Of a stretch of DNA of 64,000 nt, positions 17,600-27,326 are shown in pieces. The position numbers and the translations under genes were made by a program. Source of the stretch: Roseiarcus sp963741405 (GTDB lineage: Bacteria > Pseudomonadota > Alphaproteobacteria > Rhizobiales > Beijerinckiaceae); NCBI GenBank assembly GCA_963741405.1, contig CAVUHX010000044.1:1-64000 (forward strand). Reading direction: 5' to 3'. Under the pieces are notes generated by a model that saw nothing but the letters and a program-made list of their open reading frames with translations, was not told where the DNA came from and did no database searches. Within the stretch, counting starts at the first letter, position 1. The number at the start of each line of letters is the position of its first letter.

Positions 17600-18010
17600 T
17601 CAGGGGCTCGGTGGTCTCGCCGCCCGCACGTCGGCGGCCGACACCGTGTCGCGATAATCATTGCCGAAATGGGAGCGGACGTAATTCACCACGTCCGCCG
17701 CCTGCGCGTCGCTCAGCATGCGGCCAAGAGGCGGCATGCCTCCCAGCCCCTGAAACAGCACCTGCAGGACATAATCCGCCGACGCCAGCTCGCTATTCGC
17801 CGCGAGAGCCGGATAGGCCCCCGCCCCGACGGCGCCTTTGGCGTCGGGCTGATGGCAGGCGGCGCAGACATTGGCGTAAATCGCCGCCCCGCCCTGTTCG
17901 GCAAATGCGCGACCGGGGCTGAGGGTCGGACTTGGCGCGCCGGGCTCCCCGGCGGCGGCGGCGAGGACGGCGGCGAATGGCGCGAGAGCACATTGCATTC
18001 GGATCGACAT
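17600..18010 (-). CDS. Class I cytochrome c, periplasmic
   Basis: A 136-aa protein. ATG at 18010 preceded by AAGGATAGG. A short hydrophobic leader (CALAPFAAVLAAAAG) is followed by the haem-c motif VCAACHQPDAKG and a late Met ligand in GGMPPLGRMLSD, then the terminal helix AADVVNYVRSHFGN. It is an electron carrier or oxidase/dehydrogenase partner; no partner gene is adjacent. Confidence 0.8.
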   Translation of the reverse strand: MSIRMQCALAPFAAVLAAAAGEPGAPSPTLSPGRAFAEQGGAAIYANVCAACHQPDAKGAVGAGAYPALAANSELASADYVLQVLFQGLGGMPPLGRMLSDAQAADVVNYVRSHFGNDYRDTVSAADVRAARPPSP

Positions 18011-18506
18011 GCCTATCCTTCTCCGCTTCGCTGGTGAAGATCGCTCAGCGGATCGGCCAGGGTGTGGTGAGAAATCGCTCCATCGACAAGCGTACAACCT
18101 GCGATCAATGGATAAGGCAAAGGGCGCGATCAGCTGGACGTGGCTGTCGCGCCGTTCCTTCGCCGCCAACGCCGTTCGCCTATGCGCTTCACGCGTTCGC
18201 CGACGAGCTCGGCAATTCTTTCCGCACGCTGGAGTGATCTTGTAACCTCCGTGCGACGGTCGTTTCCTTCGCGCTGAAAATTTAAACACGAAGGACTCAA
18301 AGCCAAGCGCCGCCAGCACAAAAGGTCTCCCCGGTCCTGCGGGTCTCGGGAGCGTCGCGCCGATCCTTAAACCGTTGCGCCAGCCGCTCGGCAGATCTCG
18401 TCGCGTCGACCAGCAGCCCGGATGGAACACTTTCTTAAGTTCCGTTAACCTTAGCCGGCGAGAGCGATTCGCGACATATGGAAAGTCGCGGCGGAAAAGG
18501 GCCTGC
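18011..18506. other. Non-coding gap between divergent cytochrome c and helicase genes
   Basis: About 500 bp with no frame showing family features. It should contain the promoters of both divergent genes. A TTAAGTTCCGTTAACCTTA-type AT-richer tract lies near 18434-18452, some 55 bp before the helicase start; no consensus assignment is made. Confidence 0.3.
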
Positions 18507-20819
18507 ATGCCGCACCTCAACGTCAAGCCGCTGGTTGTCGAGCCGGATCTGTTTGCCGATCCCGACAAGTGGGCCGACGCCCTCGCCCGAACGCTCGAGG
18601 ATCCGACCCGGACCGGCGGTTTTCTGGCCGAAGCGGAAAAGGCGGAAAAAGGCTGCCCCGGCGATCCCGTCATTCTCTTCATGGCGGCGACGGCCGCGCT
18701 GCTCGACGGCAAGCCCGATAGGGCGCAGCTCTATCTCAAGCGCTACGCCAAGCGCTACGCGCCGAGCAAGCCCTACTTCCTCCTTTCGGCCCTCGCCCTT
18801 GCGGCGCAGAAGAAACTGATCGCTGCGCGGGCGCTGCTGGAGCGTCACGATCTGACGGAATTGCGCGCCGCGATGAGTTTCTTCCCCGGCGGCCGGGCGC
18901 GACTCGGCTGGCTCGCTGCGCAGCTCGACGCCGTCATGGGTCGCGAGCGCCCGATCCGCGCGCGCCGAGCCGAGGCGAGGGCGGCTCGCCCCCAGGCGCG
19001 CCCGAAGAATCCTCCGCCGACCCGATCCGCCGCGCCGCCGCCAACGCAAGCGCGGCCGGCTCATCAGCCGGCGACGCCGCCCCTCGAGCGCGGAGAGGTC
19101 GGAATTCCCATCGTCTTCGACACAGACCTGAGACCGCTGCTTTCCGCCGCGACGGGCGAGGCCGAGAGCGACGGCGGTTGGTTCGGCTTGCGGGAGCGGC
19201 TCGCCCATCTCGGCCTCATCGAGGGCTTCGACGAGCTCATCTGCCTCACTCACCTCAAGGGGGTCGAGACCTTCTGGTATCAAACCGAGACAGTGCGCAA
19301 GGTCTTGAAGCAATTCCGCGGTCGCGTGCTGCTCGCCGACGAGGTCGGCCTCGGCAAGACGGTCGAGGCGGGAATGGTCCTCAAGGAATATCTGCTGCGC
19401 GGCATGGTCGAGCGGGTCCTGGTGCTGGTTCCCGCCTCGCTGGTCGGACAATGGCGGGAGGAATTGGAGACCAAATTCGATATTCCGTGCGCAACCACGC
19501 AAGACCCGCTGTTGCGCGAGGATCCCGAGCGGTTCTGGGCTCAGCCGCGCATTGTCGCTTCGCTCGCGCTCGCTCGGCGCAAGGATCACGCCGAGCGGCT
19601 CATCGCGCAGTCCTTCGATCTGGTGATCGTCGACGAGGCCCACCATCTGCGCGACCGGTCGAGCCAAAGCTACAGCCTGGTCGACCGCCTGACCAAGCGC
19701 TTCCTGCTGCTCTTGTCCGCGACGCCGGTGCAGAACAACCTCATCGAGCTCTATAACCTCTTAACCCTGTTGAAACCCGGCATCTTCAAGACGCAGAAGG
19801 AATTCCGCGCCGTCTACATGACCGCGGGCAAGCCGCGTGAGCCGGCGAACGCGGAGCGGCTGCGCGATCTGATGCGCGACGCGATGATCCGCAACACAAG
19901 GGCGGTGGTGGCGCTGAAGCTGCCGCGTCGCCACGCCTCCACCCGCTATGTCGACCCCGCGCCGCTGGAGCAGGCGGCCTATCACGAGCTCGCGGCCATG
20001 ATCCGGGCGCTCGTCTCGGACGGCCGGCAGAGCGAGCGGCTCGCGGGGCGCCATTTGCTGACCGCCGCCGGCTCCTCGCCCGCGGCCGCCGCCGCAGCCG
20101 TTCAGCGCTTCGCCGACCGCCACGATCACGATCCAGCCTGGCGCGCGTTGGCGGAGCGATGGGGGGCGGTCGCCTCGGGGGCCAAGGAATTGGCGCTCCT
20201 CGACCTCATCGCTCGCAATCCCGACGAGAAGAAGCTCGTTTTCGTCCATCATCGCGAGACCATGGCGAGCCTTGCCCGGCTGCTCGCCGGACAGGAGGTC
20301 GGATTCGCCCGCTTCGACGGCGGCATGAGCGGCGCCGACAAGGATGCGGCGGTCGCCGATTTCCGCGAGCGGGTTCCGGTGCTGCTGTGCTCCGAATCCG
20401 GCGGAGAGGGTCGCAACATTCAATTCTGCAACACGCTGATCAACTTCGACATCCCCTGGAATCCCATGGCGATCGAACAGCGCGTCGGCCGCATCGACCG
20501 CATCGGTCAGAGCCGCGAAGTGTTCGTCTTCAATCTGGTCACCCGCGGTACGGTCGAGGAGCAGATGCTGCGGCTGCTCGACGAAAAGATCAACATGTTC
20601 GAGTTGGTTGTCGGCGAGGCCGGCGCCATCCTGGGCGAGTTGGACGAGGAGCGGAACTTCGCCGATCTGGTGCTGGACGCGTGGCTGGAGACGACGGCGG
20701 CCGCTCGGGCCGAGGCGTTCGACGCGCTTGGCCAGCGGCTCGGCGCGGCGCAAAGCCAATACAGCGACGCCAAGGCGCTCGATGACGCCTTGTTCGGCGA
20801 AGAATTCGAGACGGCGTAG
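18507..20819 (+). CDS. SNF2/RapA-like helicase
   Basis: A 770-aa protein. The N-terminal ~115 residues are TPR-like helices (LFMAATAALLDGKPDRAQLYL, LLSALALAAQKKLIAARAL), then a Pro/Arg-rich linker (150-195). The SF2 core starts near 250: LADEVGLGKTVEAGMVL (motif I, about 278-285), LVPASLVGQW, VDEAHHLRDRSS, LLLSATPVQNN, and C-terminal SESGGEGRNIQFCN and QRVGRIDRIGQ (motif VI). RapA/SNF2 motors move on duplex DNA to displace proteins. The next gene starts 19 bp after and is probably co-transcribed. Function is unknown; defence, transcription recycling and repair are all possible. Confidence 0.8.
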   Translation: MPHLNVKPLVVEPDLFADPDKWADALARTLEDPTRTGGFLAEAEKAEKGCPGDPVILFMAATAALLDGKPDRAQLYLKRYAKRYAPSKPYFLLSALALAAQKKLIAARALLERHDLTELRAAMSFFPGGRARLGWLAAQLDAVMGRERPIRARRAEARAARPQARPKNPPPTRSAAPPPTQARPAHQPATPPLERGEVGIPIVFDTDLRPLLSAATGEAESDGGWFGLRERLAHLGLIEGFDELICLTHLKGVETFWYQTETVRKVLKQFRGRVLLADEVGLGKTVEAGMVLKEYLLRGMVERVLVLVPASLVGQWREELETKFDIPCATTQDPLLREDPERFWAQPRIVASLALARRKDHAERLIAQSFDLVIVDEAHHLRDRSSQSYSLVDRLTKRFLLLLSATPVQNNLIELYNLLTLLKPGIFKTQKEFRAVYMTAGKPREPANAERLRDLMRDAMIRNTRAVVALKLPRRHASTRYVDPAPLEQAAYHELAAMIRALVSDGRQSERLAGRHLLTAAGSSPAAAAAAVQRFADRHDHDPAWRALAERWGAVASGAKELALLDLIARNPDEKKLVFVHHRETMASLARLLAGQEVGFARFDGGMSGADKDAAVADFRERVPVLLCSESGGEGRNIQFCNTLINFDIPWNPMAIEQRVGRIDRIGQSREVFVFNLVTRGTVEEQMLRLLDEKINMFELVVGEAGAILGELDEERNFADLVLDAWLETTAAARAEAFDALGQRLGAAQSQYSDAKALDDALFGEEFETA

Positions 20820-20838
20820 CCCAAGGGACCCAAGGCAG

Positions 20839-22002
20839 ATGACCGTATTGCGCGAGTTCGTCGCCGACCTGATGGAGCACGAGGGCGCCGCCGTCGAGCC
20901 TCTCGAGCCCGACGGCCTGGCCGTCATGGCGCCGCCTCAGGTTCGCGCGGCGTTGGGCTGGCCGGAGCTCGCGCGGCTCGGATTCGGCGCCGATTTGCCC
21001 GCAGGAGCTCAGCGCATCGGCGTCGAGGGCGGGTGGCTCGAGCGCTTCGGCGAGCTCATCGCCGACCGCGGTCGCTATGCTGAGCGTCAAATCGAGTGTG
21101 ACCCGCCGCCGATCCTGAGCGATCCCGAGCGCCTTCTCACCCGCGTCCTCGACTTGCCCAACGCGGTCTGGCGTTTCCGTGGCCAGCGTTCGGCGTGGAC
21201 CCGCTGTCTCCTGATTGCGTTCCGGATGACGGCGGTCTCCGACGAGAAGCGGGAAAACAATCTGTGGATCGGGTTCAACGCCGGCACCGGCGCCGCCTTG
21301 GGCGACGCGCTCAATCGGCTGCGGGCGAATTTCGGAAACCATGCGTGGCAGGCGCCCGTCCCGGCGGTGAGAGAGGCGGCGGGACCGGGCTGGGACTTAG
21401 CGACCCTGGAGGCCCGCGTCCGAGCGACGCTGGACGCGAGCGCGCATGCCGAGCTGGCGCCGTTTCTTCGCTCGATGCAGCGTCGCTTGGCGCGCGACCA
21501 CGCCCGCCTGCACGGCTATCATGACGACCTGCGCCGGGAATCCTTGACGCGCCTGGCGGCGCTTGAAGGCGCGGAGGGGCCCAAAGCGGAGGCTGACCGC
21601 CGGCGCGAACATCAGCGGATTGCGGCGATCGAGCGCGAGTACCTGAATAAGCTCAGCGACCTCCAGCACAAATACGCCCTGCGCATCACTCTCGATTGGA
21701 TTCAAACCCTGGAGCTGTTCGTCCCGGTGCAGCGGCTCGAGGTTCTGATCCGGCGTCGCAAAGGCGAGCGCGTCATCCAGATCGACTGGCACCCGATCGT
21801 CCGCCTGGCCGAGCCCCCCTTATGCGAGTGGGGGCTTGGCTTGAACGCGACGCGTCTGGCTTGCGACGAGCGGCTGCATCTCACGGAGCCCGCCGGCCAG
21901 GATCCGTGTCCGGGCTGCGGCAAACCATTCTGCCGCGCCTGCCACCCGACGGAATGTCCGCGATGCGGCAGGACGGTGAAGGCCCAAGCAGCAGAGGGGT
22001 AG
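20839..22002 (+). CDS. Helicase-associated protein with C-terminal zinc cluster
   Basis: A 387-aa protein that I do not recognise as a named family. ATG at 20839 lies 19 bp after the helicase stop. The first ~200 residues are mixed alpha/beta with RENNLWIGFNAGTG. Residues ~205-290 are strongly helical and charged (EREYLNKLSDLQHKYALRI), likely coiled coil. The tail has paired cysteines, CPGCGKPFCRACHPTECPRCG, a treble-clef or rubredoxin-like zinc site. Tight linkage suggests it is the substrate- or DNA-binding partner of the helicase; this is inferred. Confidence 0.65.
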   Translation: MTVLREFVADLMEHEGAAVEPLEPDGLAVMAPPQVRAALGWPELARLGFGADLPAGAQRIGVEGGWLERFGELIADRGRYAERQIECDPPPILSDPERLLTRVLDLPNAVWRFRGQRSAWTRCLLIAFRMTAVSDEKRENNLWIGFNAGTGAALGDALNRLRANFGNHAWQAPVPAVREAAGPGWDLATLEARVRATLDASAHAELAPFLRSMQRRLARDHARLHGYHDDLRRESLTRLAALEGAEGPKAEADRRREHQRIAAIEREYLNKLSDLQHKYALRITLDWIQTLELFVPVQRLEVLIRRRKGERVIQIDWHPIVRLAEPPLCEWGLGLNATRLACDERLHLTEPAGQDPCPGCGKPFCRACHPTECPRCGRTVKAQAAEG

Positions 22003-22336
22003 ATCAAGAGGAGACCGATCGGCGAAGTGCGGCTCATCCCGAAGGATCCGCATGGCCATCGCCGTCGAAGCCTTCGGTGCGTCAAGGTAAAGAGCTGCCG
22101 GCGCCGCTGGGCAAGCGCAGTCAAATCGCATCTGAAGCAGGGGAGTGTCTGCGGTGCGGGCTGAGCCCCATCGCGAGGCGCGGAGGGTCACCTGCGGCAC
22201 GGCCGATGTCCCAGTTCATCTACGCAGAATCCCATTACCTCTCCTCGGCCGTGGCGATACGCCGGAGGGGCGGCGTCTCGCCACCCAAGGCGCGGAGTGC
22301 GGGGCGCGGACGGGCGCCCACTCGTCGGCGTTTGAC
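22003..22336. other. Gap without supported gene
   Basis: About 330 bp between convergent genes. Frames are open by GC composition but show no family motif, and no terminator-type hairpin with a T run is evident. Confidence 0.3.
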
Positions 22337-23932
22337 TCACTGCGCCATCACCCGCTGATGCAGTCGGCCGATCGCGTCGAGCGCGGAGAGGATCGCCCCC
22401 TCCTGCCAGGCGGGAATGAAGGAAGCGTGCTCGCCGGCGAGTACGATCCTTCCGTCGATTTGGCAGAGGTTGTCGTAATGGGCGCGACGCGCTTCGTCCG
22501 ACCAGTCGCCGGCGCAGCCGAGCGTGAAGGGCGCCCGGCTCCAGGCGACGGCGAAACCGCTCTCGAACGTAGCCTGATACTGCGGATGAATTTTGGCGCC
22601 GAATTCGACCGCGCGGGCGATCCGCTCCTGCGGCGCCATGGCGGTGAACTCGTAGGCGTTCGGGCCGCCGAACAAGTACGCGCCGAGCAGCACGCCCTTT
22701 CCCCCCGCGTTGAGGCCGGCGCTCGGGTAGGAAATCTGGCGGATCGGCAGGTCGGTGTAGGAGATCCCGCCAAAGATGCGCTCGTCCTCCTCCCAGAACC
22801 GGCGCGAGAACTGGAGCCCGATCTTCACCGCCGACGCATAGGGGACCGCGTCGATCGCCGCCTTCATGCGGACCGAAACGTCGAGCGGAAGCTGGCTCAA
22901 AATCGAAAGCGGCAGCGTGCAGACGCACCAGTCGGCGCTGGCCTCCTGAATTGCGCCGCCAGCGGTGAGATCCTCGAAGAGAATCCGGACGCCGGATTCG
23001 TCCTGCCTGACCTCGGTCACCCGCGCGTTGGTGCGGATCACGCCTGGCGACTGCCGGGCGAAGGCTTCGCCGATCCGGCCCATGCCGCCAACCGGCTGAA
23101 ACATCGTCGTCTGGAAATCATAGAGCAGGAAGCTGGCGAGGCTCCGCCACAGGCGAGAGGTCAGGATGTCGGCGAAGCCGATCGGTTCGCCGTTGACCGG
23201 CGCTGCGCTGAGGCCCCCGCCGGGGTCTTTCGCATAACCGCGGAACGTCGCCGAATCGTCGCCCCCTCGGTAGCGAAAATCCTTGTCGAGAGCGCCGAGA
23301 TCCCGGAGCGCCTCGAGCAGGATTTCCTGGTCCTCCTTCGAAACGGCTTCGTCGAGCGCGCCTTTCCTGACCGCCTTGGCCAGAAGCTCGGATACGCCGC
23401 CGTCGAAATCGGCCTTGATCTCGCGGATGCGCTGCGGCTTTCCGCCGAAGGCGTTCGCCGAGTGCAATAAGGCGTTGTGATTGAGCTGGATGAAAGGCTC
23501 GAGCGCCACGCCGAACCTGCGGCAATAGTCGAGAATGGCGTGGTGATGGTAGGGAATCCGCCACGGCCCCGGATTGAGGTAGAGGCCTGGATCGAAGGCG
23601 CAAATCTGCGTCGCGCCGCCGAGCTCCGTATAGACGTCGCCGCCGCGGATCGACCAGTTCCGGCCGCCGGGGCGGTTGTTGTATTCGAGGACTTTGACCC
23701 GGTAGCCGGCCCGGCCGAGTTCGTATGCCGCAGTCATGCCGGCGAGGCCCGCCCCGAGGATGACGACCGACGCCCCTTTCGGGTCGCCCTCGAGGCTGAT
23801 CGGCCCGCGGTAGGGCGATTCCGCGGCGAAGCCGAGGCTTCGCATCGCCTCGAGCAGCGCCGCCCCGCCGGCCCCCGCGCCGATGCGCTCGAACAGGGCC
23901 CGCCGGGTCAGGCCGGGCGCCGCCTCGCTCAT
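22337..23932 (-). CDS. Flavin amine oxidase (L-amino-acid/monoamine oxidase type)
   Basis: A 531-aa protein. I chose the ATG at 23932, giving MSEAAPGLTRRALFERIGAG, a possible twin-arginine leader, over the long low-complexity upstream frame. The FAD dinucleotide fold is VVILGAGLAGMTAAYELGRAG followed by EYNNRPGGRNWSIRGG. The C-terminus has the second FAD motif GRIVLAGEHASFIPAWQEGAI. It would oxidatively deaminate an amine or amino acid, giving H2O2. No substrate clue comes from neighbours. Confidence 0.85.
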   Translation of the reverse strand: MSEAAPGLTRRALFERIGAGAGGAALLEAMRSLGFAAESPYRGPISLEGDPKGASVVILGAGLAGMTAAYELGRAGYRVKVLEYNNRPGGRNWSIRGGDVYTELGGATQICAFDPGLYLNPGPWRIPYHHHAILDYCRRFGVALEPFIQLNHNALLHSANAFGGKPQRIREIKADFDGGVSELLAKAVRKGALDEAVSKEDQEILLEALRDLGALDKDFRYRGGDDSATFRGYAKDPGGGLSAAPVNGEPIGFADILTSRLWRSLASFLLYDFQTTMFQPVGGMGRIGEAFARQSPGVIRTNARVTEVRQDESGVRILFEDLTAGGAIQEASADWCVCTLPLSILSQLPLDVSVRMKAAIDAVPYASAVKIGLQFSRRFWEEDERIFGGISYTDLPIRQISYPSAGLNAGGKGVLLGAYLFGGPNAYEFTAMAPQERIARAVEFGAKIHPQYQATFESGFAVAWSRAPFTLGCAGDWSDEARRAHYDNLCQIDGRIVLAGEHASFIPAWQEGAILSALDAIGRLHQRVMAQ

Positions 23933-24218
23933 GCCGCCGTTCCCTGCCTCAACGCCTCCATCGGGCAGGCTTGCCCGAAACGAAGGGATCGGGCAAGCGC
24001 AGGGAACCGGGGCAGGAAAGCTTCGAAACCAGTCGCTATCGCCCAGGCGCGCCCCGCTCCGGCTCCTGAAATCCAAGCCGGGGCGCGACCAATCGTCACC
24101 TAGGACAAGATTTGGCCTACGTGCGAAACTCAACCCGACCGGGCCTGAGGCGCCGCCCGTCCGTCCGGCCCGGGCCGCGTCGCTTCCCGGCGTCGCCGGG
24201 GTTTGAGAGGGAGCCGAC

Positions 24219-24932
24219 ATGACCGATCATCCCATCGTCACGCTCGACGCATGGCTCGCCGCGCGGCGGCGGCTGCTCGAGGAGGAGAAGGAGCTGACCC
24301 GGCTGCGCGACGCGCTGAGCCGCAAGCGGCGCGCGCTGCCCTGGGTTACGATCGCCAAGGACTATCGGTTCGACGGACCGGAAGGGCAAGGCCTGGCGCT
24401 CGGCGACCTGTTCGCCGGCCGCCGTCAGCTCATCGTTCATCACTTCATGTTCGCCCCCGAGTGGGAGAAGCCTTGCAAGAGCTGCTCATTCTGGGCCGAC
24501 GGCTACAACGGGGTGACGCCGCATCTCGAAGCTCGCGACACGAGGCTCGTCGCCGTGTCTCGCGCGCCACGCGAAAAGCTCGAGGCGACCGCCAAGCGGA
24601 TGGGCTGGACCTTTCCCTGGTATTCGTCGGGCGACGGCGACTTCAACTACGACTTCGACGTCTCGTTCCGTCCCGAGTTCCTGATGGGCGAGGGCGCGGT
24701 TCGCTACAATTTCGCCGCGATCGAGCCAAACGCGACCGATCTGCCCGGGATCAGCGCCTTCGTGAAGGACGCCGGCGGCGCGATCTGCCGCACCTATTCG
24801 GCCTATGCGCGCGGCCTCGACGCGCTGAACCCCGCCTACCAGCTGCTCGACATCACCGCGCTCGGCCGGCAGGAGGACGACTTGCCCTCGCCGATGGCCT
24901 GGGTGAGGCTGCACGACGAATACGGACGATAG
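24219..24932 (+). CDS. DUF899 thioredoxin-like protein
   Basis: A 237-aa protein. An N-terminal helix (AWLAARRRLLEEEKELTRLRD) precedes WVTIAKDYRFDGPEG and the thioredoxin-like core LIVHHFMFAPEWEKPCKSCSFWADG, with a C-x2-C motif as in this family. FRPEFLMGEGAVRYN and DLPGISAFVKD are also conserved. The family is of unknown biochemical function; a redox role is inferred from the fold. RBS GAGAGGGAG. Confidence 0.8.
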   Translation: MTDHPIVTLDAWLAARRRLLEEEKELTRLRDALSRKRRALPWVTIAKDYRFDGPEGQGLALGDLFAGRRQLIVHHFMFAPEWEKPCKSCSFWADGYNGVTPHLEARDTRLVAVSRAPREKLEATAKRMGWTFPWYSSGDGDFNYDFDVSFRPEFLMGEGAVRYNFAAIEPNATDLPGISAFVKDAGGAICRTYSAYARGLDALNPAYQLLDITALGRQEDDLPSPMAWVRLHDEYGR

Positions 24933-25046
24933 CCGGGCGGCTTTGCCCTGGACCGTCGCCGTTCTTGACGGTCCACCGTCTGGACCTTCTTATGCCTTAT
25001 GCGTGCGCCAACGGGCATATGCGGGGGTGGGCAGGAGGGGCAGTGA

Positions 25047-25817
25047 ATGGGCGCGATCTCGATCGGCCTCATCGTGGCGGCGGTCGTTTTCGCCGGGGGC
25101 GTTCTGGGCACGCAACTGCATCGCCTGCTGCGCCCCGAGCACATGTCCAAGGAATTGCGCGACGTCGTCCTGCTCGGCACCGGGATGCTGTCGGTCCTGG
25201 CGTCCCTGGTGCTCGGTCTCCTGATCGCCACCGCGAAGAGCTCGTACGATACCGAGGACACGAACATGCGCGCCTACGCGGCCGACATGATCATCCTCGA
25301 TGGGACGCTGCGCACTTACGGCGACGACGCGCTCGCCGCCCGGCGCGCGCTGCGCGACTACGCGACCGAGCTCCTTCACAACGTATGGCCAGACAGGCCG
25401 TCGAGCCCGTACATCGTCCCGTCCGAGCAAGGGCTGGAAATGCTGCAGCGCGTGCAGGAGGAGATCCGGCGCCTGAAACCGGCCGACGCCTACCAGCGGC
25501 GGCTGATGGACGAGGCCCTCGCCTCGAGCGCCGCGATCCTGCGCCAGAGGTGGCTCCTGATCGAGCAATCCGGCCCGAGCGTGCATCCCGCCGTCATCGT
25601 CATCCTGGTTTCCTGGATCACTGCGATATTCGTCAGTTTCGGCATGAACGCGCCGAGAAATCCGACCGTCTACGCGGCGTTCCTGATCTGCGCCTTCGCC
25701 ATGGGAAGCGCCTTCTTCCTGATCCTCGAACTCGACCGTCCATTCGCAGGCGTGCTGCAGATCTCGAGCCGGCCGGTGGCGAACGCCATCGCCAATATGC
25801 TGCCCGCGGGCCGATAG
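25047..25817 (+). CDS. DUF4239 (bestrophin-like) membrane protein
   Basis: A 256-aa protein with about four membrane segments: two near the N-terminus (IGLIVAAVVFAGGVLG, VVLLGTGMLSVLASLVLGLLIA) and two near the C-terminus (VIVILVSWITAIFVSFG, FLICAFAMGSAFFLILEL), separated by a long helical cytoplasmic or periplasmic loop. This is the DUF4239 arrangement. Ends FAGVLQISSRPVANAIANM, conserved in the family. It may be a channel; substrate unknown. cydA lies 117 bp downstream. Confidence 0.75.
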   Translation: MGAISIGLIVAAVVFAGGVLGTQLHRLLRPEHMSKELRDVVLLGTGMLSVLASLVLGLLIATAKSSYDTEDTNMRAYAADMIILDGTLRTYGDDALAARRALRDYATELLHNVWPDRPSSPYIVPSEQGLEMLQRVQEEIRRLKPADAYQRRLMDEALASSAAILRQRWLLIEQSGPSVHPAVIVILVSWITAIFVSFGMNAPRNPTVYAAFLICAFAMGSAFFLILELDRPFAGVLQISSRPVANAIANMLPAGR

Positions 25818-25934
25818 GCGATCCCGGACCCAACTTGTCATGCAAATCGGGGGAGCTCATGCTAGCGTGGACGCCCGCATGCCACCGACCCTCGCACAGA
25901 GGCGGATCCCCACTGCCCCGGAGCCGAAGCGCGA

Positions 25935-27323
25935 ATGATTCTCGATCCGCTGTTCCTGTCCCGGCTCCAGTTCGCCTGGGTCGTGGCGTGGCATTTCCTT
26001 CTGCCGGCCTTCACGGTCGGCCTCGCCTCGTTCATCGCCGTCCTCGAGGGACTGAATCTCGCGACGGGGCGCGAGATCTATCTCCGCATCTCGACCTTCT
26101 GGATCAAGATTTTCGCCGTGTCGTTCGGCATGGGCGTCGTCTCCGGCATCACCATGCCGTTCCAGTTCGGCACCAACTGGAGCCGATTCTCCGACGACGT
26201 CGCCAATATCGTCTCGCCGCTGCTCGCCTACGAGGGGTTGACGGCGTTCTTTCTCGAGGCCGCCTTCCTCGGCGTGCTCTTGTTCGGCCGCGGCCTCGTG
26301 CCGCGCTGGGCGCATTTCTTCGCTGCGCTGATGGTGGCGCTCGGCACGTTAGCCTCGACCTTCTGGATTCTGGCGACCAACAGCTGGATGCAGACGCCTG
26401 TGGGTTTTGAAATGGTCGATGGCCGCTTCATGCCGAAGGACTGGCTGGCGATCCTCTTCAGCCCGTCCCTGCCGTATCGGCTCGCCCATACGGTCGCCGC
26501 GGTCTACATCACGACCGCCTTTGTCGTCGCCGGCGTCGGCGCCGCGTGGCTTCGTCGCGGCCAATACGTCCTTGAAGGGCGCACGATGCTGTCGATGGCG
26601 CTTTGGCTGCTCACAATTCTCGTCCCGCTGCAGGCTTTCCTCGGCGACCAGCACGGCCTGAACACGCTCGAGCATCAGCCGGCCAAGCTCGCCGCAATCG
26701 AGGCGATCTGGAACACCGGCAGCCGGCTCCCCTGGGTGGTCTTCGCAATTCCCGACGACAAGGCCGCGACCAACCATTACGAGCTGTCGATTCCGGAAGT
26801 CGGGAGCCTCATCCTGACGCATGACATCAACGGGACGGTCAAGGGCCTGAAGGACTTTCCCCCGGAGGACCGCGCTCCGGTCGCCGTGCCGTTCTTCGGC
26901 TTCCGCGTCATGCTCGCCGTCTGGGGCCTGATGCTGCTCACCGTCGTCATCAGCTGGTGGCTGCGCTTCAGGGACGCGCTGTACGACACCGGCTGGTTCC
27001 TCCGGCTCTGCACGCTCGCTTCCCCGCTCGGATTTTTCGGCGTGCTCGCCGGTTGGGCGACGACCGAAGTCGGCCGCCAGCCATGGACAGTCTACGGGCT
27101 GCTGCGAACCGCCGATTCCGTGACGCCGTCGCTGACCGGCGCGGACGTCGCGGTCTCCTTCGCCGCTTATTCCGTGGTCTATATCGTCATGTTCGCCGCG
27201 GGCATTGCGCTCATGGTCCGAATTGCCCGCCTCGGCCCGACGGGGCCCGAGCGCCAGGCCGGACGTCATCGAGAGCGGACGGCCGCTGGCGCCGGTCGAG
27301 GCGATGCCGCGGACGGGAGGTGA
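25935..27323 (+). CDS. cydA: Cytochrome bd-type (CIO) ubiquinol oxidase subunit I
   Basis: A 462-aa, nine-helix membrane protein. FAWVVAWHFLLPAFTVG holds the haem-b595-ligand His (H20), AHTVAAVYITTAFVVAGV the haem-b558 His, and the glutamate-containing GLTAFFLEAAFLGVLLFG lines the proton path. The short loop after helix 6 lacks the E. coli Q-loop insertion, as in the cyanide-insensitive CIO subtype. It oxidises ubiquinol and reduces O2 to water in the inner membrane. cydB starts 3 bp after the stop. Confidence 0.9.
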   Translation: MILDPLFLSRLQFAWVVAWHFLLPAFTVGLASFIAVLEGLNLATGREIYLRISTFWIKIFAVSFGMGVVSGITMPFQFGTNWSRFSDDVANIVSPLLAYEGLTAFFLEAAFLGVLLFGRGLVPRWAHFFAALMVALGTLASTFWILATNSWMQTPVGFEMVDGRFMPKDWLAILFSPSLPYRLAHTVAAVYITTAFVVAGVGAAWLRRGQYVLEGRTMLSMALWLLTILVPLQAFLGDQHGLNTLEHQPAKLAAIEAIWNTGSRLPWVVFAIPDDKAATNHYELSIPEVGSLILTHDINGTVKGLKDFPPEDRAPVAVPFFGFRVMLAVWGLMLLTVVISWWLRFRDALYDTGWFLRLCTLASPLGFFGVLAGWATTEVGRQPWTVYGLLRTADSVTPSLTGADVAVSFAAYSVVYIVMFAAGIALMVRIARLGPTGPERQAGRHRERTAAGAGRGDAADGR

Positions 27324-27326
27324 AGC

